Below are positions 22,228 to 31,702 of a stretch of DNA of 64,000 bases, one piece after another. The notes beneath the pieces were generated by a model that saw nothing but the letters and a program-made list of their open reading frames with translations, had not been told where the DNA came from and did no database searches. Source of the DNA: Benincasa hispida (Eukaryota; Streptophyta; Magnoliopsida; Cucurbitales; Cucurbitaceae). The position numbers and the translations under genes are program-made. Within the stretch, counting starts at the first letter, position 1. Every line of letters begins with the position of its first letter. Location: NCBI RefSeq assembly GCF_009727055.1, contig NC_052357.1, positions 84,156,970 to 84,220,969 on the forward strand, read 5' to 3'.

Positions 22228-24525
22228 TGTTGCGTGGATTTTCTAACGAAACTACTGAAACTTCAACAAGAGTTGTTGAATGGCCTGCTTCATTGACAAA
22301 AGTTGTTGATGGTAGTTCATCTGATAGGTCAATTCCACCTCTAAAGTGTTGAGGGAACCTTGATGTAGTTGGGGGGGGGGGGTTGCGAACCCACCTGTTT
22401 GCTATATGGGTTTCACGGAAATCCTGGCTATGGTAGCTGATGGTGAGGTTGAGGATCCGTTGTCTTATCAGAAGGCAATGAAGAATGTTGACCGAGATGA
22501 ATTGGTCATCTTCGTTCATTTCTCGCTCTCGTCAAGACCAACACCTCTCGTTGTCGTTGTGATCGTCTACCCAAAACTCTCGCTCTCGTTCAGAAAATGA
22601 ACTGTCTTCTCCATAAACAAGTAGCAAGGAGGACACCAGCACTCAGTGACCTTGGTATTCTCGGAGTGAGAATCCAGAAGGTGTGGGCTTTGTTGGATTT
22701 AGTAGAGGGCAGAAAGAAATAACGATCGTATTCAACGACCAAGAAAGTGGGAGAGGTTTGGAGTCTATTGTATAGACTGGTGCTTGATCGTTTAGTAAGG
22801 GGTGCATGATCATTTAATAAAACAGGATGATCATTTAGATGATCGTTTAGCTATACCTTTTTAGGCGCACGATTACTTAGTAAAAGCTATACGATTGTTT
22901 AGGTAGATGCACGTGTACACCATCGTTTAGGAAAAACACATGAGCTGTCGTGTAGGCTCTGGTTAGCTAAACGATAGACAGTTATAATTTTTTAAGCGAT
23001 TATCTGATCCTTTAGCAAAATGAAAACTATTTTCATTTTATCCTTTAGTTATGAAAACTAAATGCAACCTCCCTCTTTCACATACGGTTATGGAGAAAGC
23101 CACCAACAATTATCTCATAATTGTTTAATTATAAATAAATATAATAACTTACTTATCATATTATATTTATAACTTATAGTTTTAATATCACATCATATGG
23201 AACATTTAAACCATAGTCCTTTTCTCCTCTACTAGATATAAATCATATTTATATCCTTTTTCTCCAATTAATGTATCTTATACATCATGTCAACTATATC
23301 ATATGTAATTGAACCAGTTTAATCATATCATATATAATCAAACTCCCTCTTGTCAATTTGAACACTTCAAACTGACCTAAAAATTTATTCTCAACTTGAA
23401 TCCATTGAGTTACCAAGGAGACCTTATGGACCTGTGGCTTGAAGCTCTAACGGTACGTGAATAGCTGACTAAACTCTTTAACCATGAGATCCACCATCCG
23501 TTAACTACTAGGCACTCCACTAAAGACTGACAGCTGCACTCTTCTCACCACAGATATATTTCTATGTCTATCGGATATAACCAGTCAACAGTACAATAAC
23601 CCTTCATAGATAATCGTAAGTATAGCTGGGCCAATTTACCGTTTTGCTCCTATAGTTACATCTAACTTCTTAAGTACCACTAATCCCTCTAATGAACAAT
23701 ATCTCATAGTCCTACTATGAGTGGACACCTATCGAGCCATGAGAAAGTGTGTAGCGCCACATCGTTCAAGCCCCAGAATCAACCTTTATGGGAACAATCT
23801 ATCTACTTACCCCTGCTTCAGGGAAGAAGTGAATTCCATCTTGTGTAGTTGAGTTCCTAGCTCCCCAATCAGAAGAATCCCTAAAGTGGTAGGTTTGAGT
23901 CGGCAATCTGGCCACTCGCCCCATGCACATCGAAGAATCGCCCTCAAAGGTAGAAGTTCCTGACTCATTCATAATTAAGGTCATTTTACCTATGGTCATC
24001 CTAGTGAAGTGAAGTCTTTGTCATGAACGACGTTATATAACAAGACTATAACACTTCGTGGTCCGGTCTTATACGAACTCCTTTGTAAAGGACGCCCCTG
24101 CTCGCATGTCTCCACATGAATGATCAGGATCAGACCATCTGTAGCATGTCACAACATTTGTAACAATCTATAAAGCGACCCGCATTCGTAGTGTCATTTG
24201 TATTAGGTTTCCCTCATATATCCATATACTATAGACCATTTTGGTTATCACTTAAGGCATGATCCACCTGTATGTCTCCACATACATGCTTAAGTTACAA
24301 CGACAACTAGGAATCTTAGTTTATTGATTTATGGTAAAACAAGTAAAGCATCTCATGTTTTATAGACAACAGTGAAGAAAATATCTCATATTATTATATG
24401 ACAAGTGTTTGTTCAATCCAATGTTTACAAACTACAGGACCCAACGAGAGTTTAGGGCATCAACCCCAATAATCTTCTACTTGTCCTAAAGGACCTAATA
24501 AGAGTTTAGGGCATCATCCCCAACA
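22228..24525 (-). mobile_element. Chimeric Copia family F2 fragment nested in F1c
   Basis: Flanked by ACTTG (22223-22227) and ATTTG (24526-24530), a TSD with one mismatch. Three parts: 22228-~22500 is pol sequence in + orientation, homologous to 43315-43570 (LSNETTEPST region); ~22640-24455 is an F2-type LTR in - orientation; 24456-24525 holds a reversed PPT (near 24473-24490) followed by a second, ~35-bp LTR start ending CCCCAACA. It looks like a deletion and inversion derivative of an F2 element. Confidence 0.65.
22780..22995. repeat. Cluster of GATCGTTTAG-like motifs
   Basis: TTGATCGTTTAG, ATGATCATTTA, GATGATCATTTAG, ATGATCGTTTAG, ACGATTACTTAG, ACGATTGTTTAG, CATCGTTTAG, CTGTCGTGTAG and CTAAACGATAG lie within ~215 bp inside the reversed F2 LTR. 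Confidence 0.75.
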
Positions 24526-24652
24526 ATTTGATCCACTCTTATGTCTCCACATAATGTCCAAGTTCTCATGTAATAGCCACAGATCTTAATTTGTTGGATT
24601 TAGTGCAATTTACATATTCAATAAAAGTTTTATTGAATAAAACCTCAATGAT

Positions 24653-24657
24653 ATGAT
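24653..24657. repeat. Target-site duplication ATGAT, right copy
   Basis: Matches 20412-20416, followed by ATGAAAAGAGA, the M-K-R codons of the integrase. ATGAT is also part of an ATGATATGATATGA run, so the exact join is ambiguous. Confidence 0.6.
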
Positions 24658-25851
24658 ATGAAAAGAGATATAGCTGAATTTGTTAGTAGGTGTCTGATGT
24701 GTCTGCAGGTGAAGACCTTGAGACGGAAGCCAACATGCTTCTTGCAACCTTTGAGCCTACCAGAGTGGAAATGGAAAAATATGTCGATGGATTTCATAGC
24801 AGGATTACTACAGACAGCAAAGGACTGTACGGTGATTTGGGTTATAGTGAATAGACTCACCAAGTTATCACATTTTATTCCGGGGAAGTGAACTTATTCA
24901 GTGAATAAGTGGGCATAGTTATACATGAAATAAGTGGTGAAATTACATAGGGTTCCAGTGTCTATTGTGTCTGATGGAGACCCTCATTTCACATCTAGTT
25001 TTTGGAACAATCTCTAGACAACATTTGGTACCAGGTTTGATTTCAGCATAACTTTTCACCCACAGACAGATAGGCAAATGGAGCATTTGAGCGAAAAATT
25101 AGATGATATGCTACGCACTTGTGCATTGGAGTTTTCAGGGAGTTGGAACTCTCACTTGCACTTGATCGAGTTTGCTTATAATAACAATTATCAGGCTACT
25201 ATTGGCATGTCACCATTTGAGGCCCTATATGGGAAGGCTTATAGATCCTCTATTTATTGGGATGAAGTTGGTGAACGGAAGTTGTTGGGGTCCGAACTAG
25301 TGCGGACTTCAAATGAAGAAATATAGAAGATTAGAGCTCGGATGCAAACAACCTAAAGTAGACAGAAGAGTTATGTGGATGTGCGACGTAAGAACCTGGA
25401 GTTTGAGGTAAGTAATAAATTTTTCCCAAAGGTGGCACCCCTGAAAGATGTCTTGAGGTTTGGCAGGAAAGGGAAGCTAAGTCCACGTTTCATTGGGCCA
25501 TTTGAGATCTTAGAGCGAATTGGCCCTGTGGCTTATTAATTAACTTTACCACCGTCTCTCTCTGGGGTTCATAATGCTTTTCATGTTTCCATGTTGAGGA
25601 AGTATATGGCAGATCTATCTCATGTAATGGATTATGAGCCTTTACAGTTGAGTGAGAACTTGAGTTGTGAAGAGAGGCCTGTCCAAATTCTCGCAAGGGA
25701 AGTGAAGTTTTTGTGCAACAAAGATATGACATTAATGAAAGTTTTATGGCGGAATCATCAGTTTGAGGAAGCAACATGAGAACGAAAATACAAGATGAGG
25801 ACATAGTACCCAGAGCTCTTCCAGGATTAGAACTTTCAAGGACGAAAGTTT
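24658..25851 (+). pseudogene. Gypsy-1 integrase
   Basis: MKRDIAEFVSRCLMCLQVKT (HHCC cysteines), then PLSLPEWKWKNMSMDFIAGL with catalytic Asp (24748-24810), VSIVSDGDPHFTSSFW with the second Asp (~24957), FHPQTDRQMEHLSEKLDDML with the catalytic Glu (~25055-25110), and LIEFAYNNNYQATIGMSPFE. The C-terminal barrel and chromovirus tail follow: KLSPRFIGPFEILERIGPVA (25477-25534), VHNAFHVSMLRKYM, and PVQILAREVKFLCNK through VLWRNHQFEEAT (25679-25778). Stops at 24889, 24917, 25324, 25354 and 25777 inactivate it. Confidence 0.88.
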
Positions 25852-25867
25852 CTTAAGGAAGAAAGAA
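25852..25867 (+). other. Polypurine tract of Gypsy-1
   Basis: AAGGAAGAAAGAA just upstream of the LTR start TGTAACATCCCG. Confidence 0.8.
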
Positions 25868-27011
25868 TGTAACATCCCGTGAACTAGTTAAATTTAAACT
25901 AGTTTTTTGAAATTATTGGATTTTTATTTCCTTTAATTTTGAAATTTCAAGGCCAAAACTTAGGTAATTGAATGATTTTGTTTGGTCCGGTTTTAGTTTA
26001 GATTTTGTTTTGGAGAAGATTTAAATTTTTGTTAAATGGATCTTGGAATTTAATTTAAGTGATAATTGTTAGGAGTTGGAATTTTAAAAAGTATTAAATG
26101 AGATTTGGTCATTTGAGAATTTATTTTGGAGAGGGAAAAAGGAATACATACATACATATATACATATATATAGGGTTATCTCGGTAAGCGTGAAAGTAAA
26201 GGAAAAAAGAAAAGGAAAAAAAATCCTTCTCTCCTTCTTCAGCCTCGCGAAACCCCATTTCTTCGCATTTTTCTTCTCGGCCAGTTGAAGGGCGTTGCCG
26301 CCAGATCTCTCTCTCCTTCGCTGTTCGCTCATCCAACCACCATTAGCCCTTGATGATCATGTCAGATTCTATACGTATGCACAATGAAGGCCCTCGTCGC
26401 TCCAATCCGTGGACATCGCGCCACCGACCGCCATTTTGTCTGTATTTGAGCTTAAGCTTTGAAGTAGGTGATATTATTTCTTGTGCCTTCGTGCCAGACA
26501 CCCTAGTTTAGAATTTTCATATTTATTGAATTATTGGTAGCGTGAATTGGACTATGCGTTACCCATTTAATGCAAGAAATTAATGTGGATTATGAGCATG
26601 TTGCATTATGCACTATATTATGTTTTATGTTGTGGGACCTCCTATGAGATTTTGTATATGATGCATGTTAGACCAGTACGGGTGATATACTGCCTCGTCT
26701 TGATGCGTGTTTTGATACAGGGGACCAAGGGTCAATTTCATGTTTTATTTGATGGTGTACCATCAGGCCACTAAGCATGTGTGAACCGATGGGTTTATTT
26801 GCTTGCTACGACTCTGTGAATCGACAGGTTTACTATCATGTTTTATTTGACGGTGTGCTATTAGGCAATTAGACATGCATGTTAGGGCATGATAGGTTAT
26901 CCCCTTAGTTAGCCATTCTAGAACAGTTACAATATGATTGTCCCGCTAGCCCAAGCATTCACTACGTGTGAATGCATAGCGTGATCCTGGTAATGCGGTC
27001 ATTTATTGGGT
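25868..27011 (+). mobile_element. Gypsy-1 3' LTR, first segment
   Basis: Starts TGTAACATCCCGTGAAC and aligns with 8083 onward. It lacks about 430 bp present in the 5' LTR (equivalent to ~11125-11555; the join is in GCCATTTTGTCTGTATTTG near 26430-26450). It stops at TTATTGGGT, where a reversed Tat-type element starts. Confidence 0.83.
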
Positions 27012-28453
27012 TGACGGGTCCCAAAACTTACGTCGTTAATAAGCCCTAGACTTGGTCAAAAGAAAATTTGTAAAACCATACTACTTTTATTACTACTAAA
27101 ACATAGCAATAGTGGTAAGTGCGGGGCCGAACACGGGGAGACAAGAAATGAATTTCTCTTAAGCTAAATTTGACTATGAAAAGCGATAAAAACAGGTTTT
27201 GGTTTGGATTGGTGAAAAAGTTAAATGGAAGAAAATACATTGCAAGGATAAATGTAAATGGTAATCAGTTCGTCTAGTCCTCAGATCAAGATAGGTTTTC
27301 AATGCAATTTCAATCTTTTTTTTCTGCTAATTGACTATGTATTCGAATTATGCATGCATAACTACCGAATTGATGCAATTTAACTAGCCTCTACAAAGGC
27401 TGAAAACTAACTAAATTGAAATCAATCAAACGTCCAGATTATTAATTAGGGTCAGAAAGACCATACCCTAAATAATCTACATGCTCCTAAATTCGGTTCG
27501 GTTTTCAACGGCCATAAAGAACTAGAAACATATGCATTAAGATTTGAGATTCAACTATATTGATTAACTATCAGGACAACCATGTTCACTTAACCAAATT
27601 ATTCTTTGAACTTAGTAATTAGACATTCTAGGAATAGCCATAAAATGCCTCATTACTATTGCTATCTATTGGCATGCACATGCACGATAAAGTGTGACAG
27701 TCAACTTCAATAATCATGCTTGGGAAATTAAACAGATTCAAAGAAAAACATAATTCAGAATTGCAACAACAATTGAAAAACAGAAATCTCATGAAATAGA
27801 TATCAAATTATTGATCTAAGAAACTAGATGAAAATTAACTCATAAATTCATAGACAAATTCAAGGGTTCAAGCAAATACATGTTTACAATCCAAAACTAA
27901 AACTAAATTCTAACCTAATGATACCCGAAACATCAAAGGGAAAGAAGATAGCTCAACCTCTCCTCGGCCTCCATTGAAATTCAACATATAAATTAACCTA
28001 AAATAGTATCTATAGAAAGGTGGTAGTGTCGCAACACTGCAATGCGGCTGGCTTCGAGCATCAGGTATAGAGGTGCAATGCTTAGGCTGATGCTCACTTG
28101 TGTGTGCGCTAGGGCATCTTCGTCTTTACATTCATAGCGTTGCAACGCTGATGGTAGCATTACAACGCTACCTTGCACCTTAGCATTCTGTCTTCAAGTG
28201 TCAAAAAAGAGTTGGGGCTAGACAAATCAAAAGCGTTGTGACGCCGAGGCAGGGGCATTTTGGTCTTTTTAACTTCTTTGAAGCCCGAATGCTTAAATAA
28301 GCTCCAATTTGATCCAAATCAACCATGTTCAGCTCCAAATCGCCAATTCTACCTCTTGATTACTCGGTACTTACAAAATAACACAAATAAACACATAAAA
28401 TCCAATAACAAGTCCGGATTAAGCTAAGAATAATAGTTTTTTTTAGAGCTATC
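27012..28453 (-). mobile_element. 3' LTR of a Tat/Athila-like gypsy element
   Basis: 1442 bp, + strand TGACGGGTCCC...AGAGCTATCA. On the - strand it begins TGATAGCTCTAAAAA right after a PPT. The reverse complement resembles the solo LTR at 54709-56239, including the GGTATGGTC/CCTTTCTGACC block, the GCCTTTGTAGAGGCTAGTT block and the GCAACGCT-rich stretch, so both belong to one family. Confidence 0.8.
28015..28245. repeat. GCATTGCAACGCT dyad cluster in Tat-type LTR
   Basis: GTCGCAACACTGCAATGCGGC, AGCGTTGCAACGCTGATG, TAGCATTACAACGCTACC and AAGCGTTGTGACGCC occur within ~230 bp. Each is built on an AGC-x-TTGCAACGCT imperfect palindrome. Confidence 0.75.
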
Positions 28454-28467
28454 AAAAACCCCCAACT
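28454..28467 (-). other. Polypurine tract of the Tat-like element
   Basis: On the - strand AAGTTGGGGGTTTT directly precedes the LTR start, and GGACAAGCAAGAATTAAGTT lies just before it. This GACAAGCAAG...GGGGG layout is characteristic of Tat/Athila PPT regions. Confidence 0.8.
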
Positions 28468-30600
28468 TAATTCTTGCTTGTCCCAAGCAAGATAGAAACA
28501 CACATGCTAGCTCTAGATGCAAAGTTTCTACTCCAGTCTCAACAGTCAACTAGAATAAAGTTTGTAATCAAGAACGAAATTCAATTACAATCAATCAATT
28601 CACATAATTTCAAGAATGACTCTTAATCTATTAATGCATAAATGAACCTAGAGTCTTGCTAGTTAAGCTTGCATAGCCCAGAAAAGTTTTATAAAGACCT
28701 CATCCCATTTACCCCTACTCTTGCTCGGCTATCAACCTCGGACATACCAAACTTGCAAAAAAAAGAGGGCAACACTAAGACAAGGGTGCCTAAACACACA
28801 CAAAAAATATAAAAGGGCATTTATTTTACCTAAATAACTAGCTTTCACACCCCACCGCCAGAAACCTATCCCTCTTTTCTCGTGGGCCCCTAACTAGACA
28901 CAACAGAGGTAGTTCTTTTCACCTTTATCCATGCATACACACACGCTAGTTTTTTTTGCAGGAAAACTAGCTATTGCCTCATTATTTATTTTATTTTTTA
29001 TTGCCTTTTTTACTATTTTTATTTTTTCAGAATGGCGACTAATTTGCTTTTCTTTCTTTTTTTCTCTTTCTCTTTTTTTATACATAATAGGCCTTATTTT
29101 ATCTACTTTGTCTAGTTTTTCTCTAAAACAAGTAAGGTTACTCCTAAGTCAAAAGTGGACCTTTCAGGGTGACAACAAGAAAACAAACTAGATAACCCAA
29201 TTCTAAGTATGCAAGACTTTAATTCCGTAAAACAATGACTTAAAGATGCATGAGAGACATGATTTTTCTTTTAAAATTGAGCTAAAAATCCTGATCATGC
29301 TTTCTTAAAATTATTTCATGCAAATTTTACTACAAGAACAATGCATCATAAACCATCATAAGAACAAGAGAGTAACAAAGTAAGCAAGGCAATCAAAGCA
29401 GAAAGTATAGTTTGAGCATAGTGCTTAAGGACCCCGAGCTAAGATAAAAATTACCCAACTGGAACCCCACCTCAACTTTAAAACAATACATTGTCTCCAA
29501 TATATCTCAAGTAAAGCTAAAAAACAAAAAGGACAAGGGAACAAAAAACCTCCCCTGAAAACATAGTCGCGTGCGAGATGGTGGTTGGGATACCATCTCT
29601 TCGCCTTGGCCACTTTTTGTTCAAGCGTGGGATAGGCCTAAAAAACAAAGAAAAATAAAATAAATTAATAAAAGTAAAAGAAAACTACAAAAAAAAAAGT
29701 TAGTAAAGCTAAAAGAAAAAAAAAGCTACAAATTACAAAAATAACAAAAAAGAAAATAAAGAAAGGACAAGAAAAATACTACCGAGGGCACTAGCATAGT
29801 AAAGAAAGTCTGGTGAGTCCGGTTCCCTTTGAAGGTCGCTCTGGAAACTGATGCTAGCATAGTAAAGATGGTTTTGCTCATAGATGTAGTTCACTGTCCT
29901 CTCTGTACACCTCGTCCGGCGAGCAATCTCTTGACTCACCCTCAGGGACTCGGTAACCACCCTAAGGGCTTCAGTGGACGTCCTCAAAGCCTGCTCCCCA
30001 TAAGAGTCCTCCACTATTGGCACATTGTACTAATCGTGGGGATCAGCACAGGGAAGCTCCTCTGCTGTGGGAATATCCTTGTCATCCCCATCATCCTCAT
30101 CCTCTTGATCTACTCCACACCCATGGAAAGCCGCTACTGATGACCTACAGATGGGCGCTCGACGCCCCATTCTCTCCTCTCATCAGAGATCTCCACCTCG
30201 AACTTCGACACAACTCGGTAATCAAGCTCGAGTGCTCTAAGCTACCTATGGTTGAACAATGTACACATCGGTGGATCGAGGTCCTAATGACCCATCTCGC
30301 ATTAACGGACGTCCCCTAAACTAGATAGTATAAGAGTTTGGCTTGGTCTTTGGTGACATTAGTGAGGCGTAGCACCGACATCAATCTGGAATAGATAAAT
30401 GCTTGCCAGATTTGACCAGAGAAGTATCTGTCCCCCCTAAACCTGACTACAACACCTTTCAACCTAGCCCACTCTACTCCAGGACGACATGAAGTCTCAA
30501 TAACCTCCTGCTCTGGGAATTGTTGGGAGTAGAATCTACTGTACTCATCATTGAAGTCCGTCAATCCGTAGACTTCATTGATGAGAACGGACGAAAAAGG
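28468..30600 (-). mobile_element. Internal 3' region of the Tat-like element, truncated
   Basis: About 2.1 kb on the upstream side of the PPT, in the same - orientation. No RT or integrase is present, so most of the element is missing. It abuts the last 35 bp of the Gypsy-1 3' LTR without a TSD, suggesting deletion. 28900-29120 is T-rich low complexity giving spurious ORFs; 29640-29760 is A-rich low complexity. Confidence 0.7.
29800..30590 (-). pseudogene. Plant retrotransposon ORF with putative plant transposon protein domain, broken
   Basis: On the - strand from 30564 the frame reads a charged start, then GVVVRFRGDRYFSGQIWQAF and LTNVTKDQAKLLYYLV to a stop at 30319. The W-x-AF-x2-RL...LT-VT-DQA-LLY pattern matches the domain annotated in plants as putative plant transposon protein, often found in the extra ORF of Tat/Athila-type gypsy elements. 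Beyond the stop the frame shifts; a helical, R/E-rich stretch (ALELDYRVVSKFEVE near 30190-30235) and an acidic segment continue to ~29850. Function is unknown even for intact relatives. Confidence 0.55.
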
Positions 30601-30635
30601 CCCTATGAGATGTCTTAGAAAGTCTTATCGTTACA
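30601..30635 (+). mobile_element. Gypsy-1 3' LTR, terminal remnant
   Basis: CCTATGAGATGTCTTAGAAA...CGTTACA matches the end of the 5' LTR (12495-12528). Confidence 0.75.
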
Positions 30636-30726
30636 AAAAAATTAAACATTTCAAATTATAAGGACTTAAATGGAACAACTATCAAAGTTCAGGGACCAAA
30701 ATAATATTTTAACCTTAAAAAATTTA

Positions 30727-30735
30727 TAATTTTAA
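30727..30735. repeat. 9-bp target-site duplication TAATTTTAA, left copy
   Basis: Identical to 31247-31255. Confidence 0.85.
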
Positions 30736-31246
30736 GGTTTAAATCCTATTTTAGTCCCTAAACTTTGAAGCTTGTTCTATTTTGGTTCCTGAACTTTTAA
30801 AAATATCTATTCTAGTCCCTGAACTTTTAAAAAGTGCTAACTTTGGTCTTTGCCATTAAAATTCTGTAAAAAATTTAAACAAAATGATGAGATGACTTGT
30901 ATTTTTTTATGACTAGGCTACCAAATAAGTTAGTCACACTAAAAAATTTAGGGTATGAACTTTGAATTAAGTGGTACAATGATTTTCTATAGAACTCAAA
31001 AGTCATTTTATGTTCAAGATTTTGGTCGTTCAGTACTTTGTCACATTGGTTGTAAGTATTTTACTTTACCTTCATTTTGCTCAACACTTGCTAGACGCAA
31101 TTTCATCATAGAGTTAATAAAATCTTTATATTAGGGACCAAAATAAATACTTTTTACAAGTTTAAGGACTAACAGTCGTTTTTGAAAGTTTAAGAACCAA
31201 AATAGAATAAGATTAAATGTTGAGGGACAAAAATAGGATTTAAAAC
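30736..31246. mobile_element. MULE-type MITE, 511 bp, long terminal inverted repeats
   Basis: Ends GGTTTAAATCC and (inverted) GTTTTAAATCC, with terminal inverted repeats of ~120 bp containing serial AGTCCCTAAACTTT-type phrases: TTTTGGTTCCTGAACTTT, CTAGTCCCTGAACTTT and their counterparts on the right arm. The 9-bp perfect TSD points to the Mutator superfamily. No coding capacity. Confidence 0.88.
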
Positions 31247-31255
31247 TAATTTTAA
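31247..31255. repeat. 9-bp target-site duplication TAATTTTAA, right copy
   Basis: Matches 30727-30735. Confidence 0.85.
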
Positions 31256-31702
31256 CTATAATAACAGAATATCTAAACATTGGATGGGCTATAATAGCCC
31301 ACTACACCTAATTCAACTTGAGGTCCAAAAACCCCTTTGTTTCTTGAGATTTACACGAGAAGTACTTTCTATACTATAACTTTCATACATATCTTAAATT
31401 TTGAATTATTTTATTAAGAGTTTTTATCTATAATTTTAGACCAAATAAATATTTTCATTTTAATTTCAAGTTTGCAATTTTGATTTGTTTCCTTATTTAC
31501 ATATTTTTTTATTATGATTTTATAAAACGATATTTATGAATTTTTATTTGCATTCATTTAGTCCAAGATTTTTCGTATTTACATTCCTTTAAGTTTAAGT
31601 GTTTTTTTTTTTTTTTTTTTTTTTGTTGTAGTTCCATATTCATTTAATGCATATTTTTTAAAAATCTTTTTTCATTTAATGCATAATCTTTTTTAGATTT
31701 TC
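31256..31702. other. AT-rich spacer between two inverted gypsy elements
   Basis: No coding signal. It holds a poly-T run near 31602-31624 and a repeated CATTTAATGCATA phrase near 31642 and 31674. Confidence 0.6.

Larger units (their letters stand above)
20417..24652 (-). mobile_element. Solo LTR of Copia family F1 (copy F1c), itself interrupted
   Basis: The + strand starts TGTTAGAGTTAAC and follows F1b up to 22227, resumes at 24526, and stops at CCTCAATGAT without the last ~60 bp (no CCCAACA end). It contains a local duplication (near 21235-21320 and 21365-21430, GTTTAATCCATTTGTGAGCTA). Interrupted by a chimeric Copia segment at 22228-24525. Confidence 0.82.
8083..30635 (+). mobile_element. 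Ty3/gypsy chromovirus-like retrotransposon, nested and degenerate (Gypsy-1)
   Basis: Complete architecture on the + strand: 5' LTR, PBS, gag, protease, RT, RNase H, integrase, PPT and 3' LTR. At least six later insertions disrupt it. The integrase tail resembles Tekay/Del-type chromoviruses (inference). The outer edges are TGGTAACC at 8083 and CGTTACA ending at 30635. The flanks TAAAA and AAAAA could be a mutated 5-bp TSD, which is weak evidence. A second copy of the same family lies inverted at 31703-58965. Confidence 0.85.

Noticed and set aside
22211..22519. 102-codon - strand ORF
   Set aside because: Antisense to the Copia pol fragment; spans a G-run and the junction of two elements.
26084..26336. 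Two - strand ORFs of 82 and 71 codons
   Set aside because: Overlapping frames in the Gypsy-1 3' LTR leader; not conserved in the 5' LTR.
28894..29191. ORFs of 63 and 86 codons
   Set aside because: T-rich and A-rich low-complexity sequence inside the Tat-like fragment.
31256..31702. Candidate host promoter or small gene in the spacer between the two gypsies
   Set aside because: AT-rich, no sustained frame, no conserved element that I can recognise.
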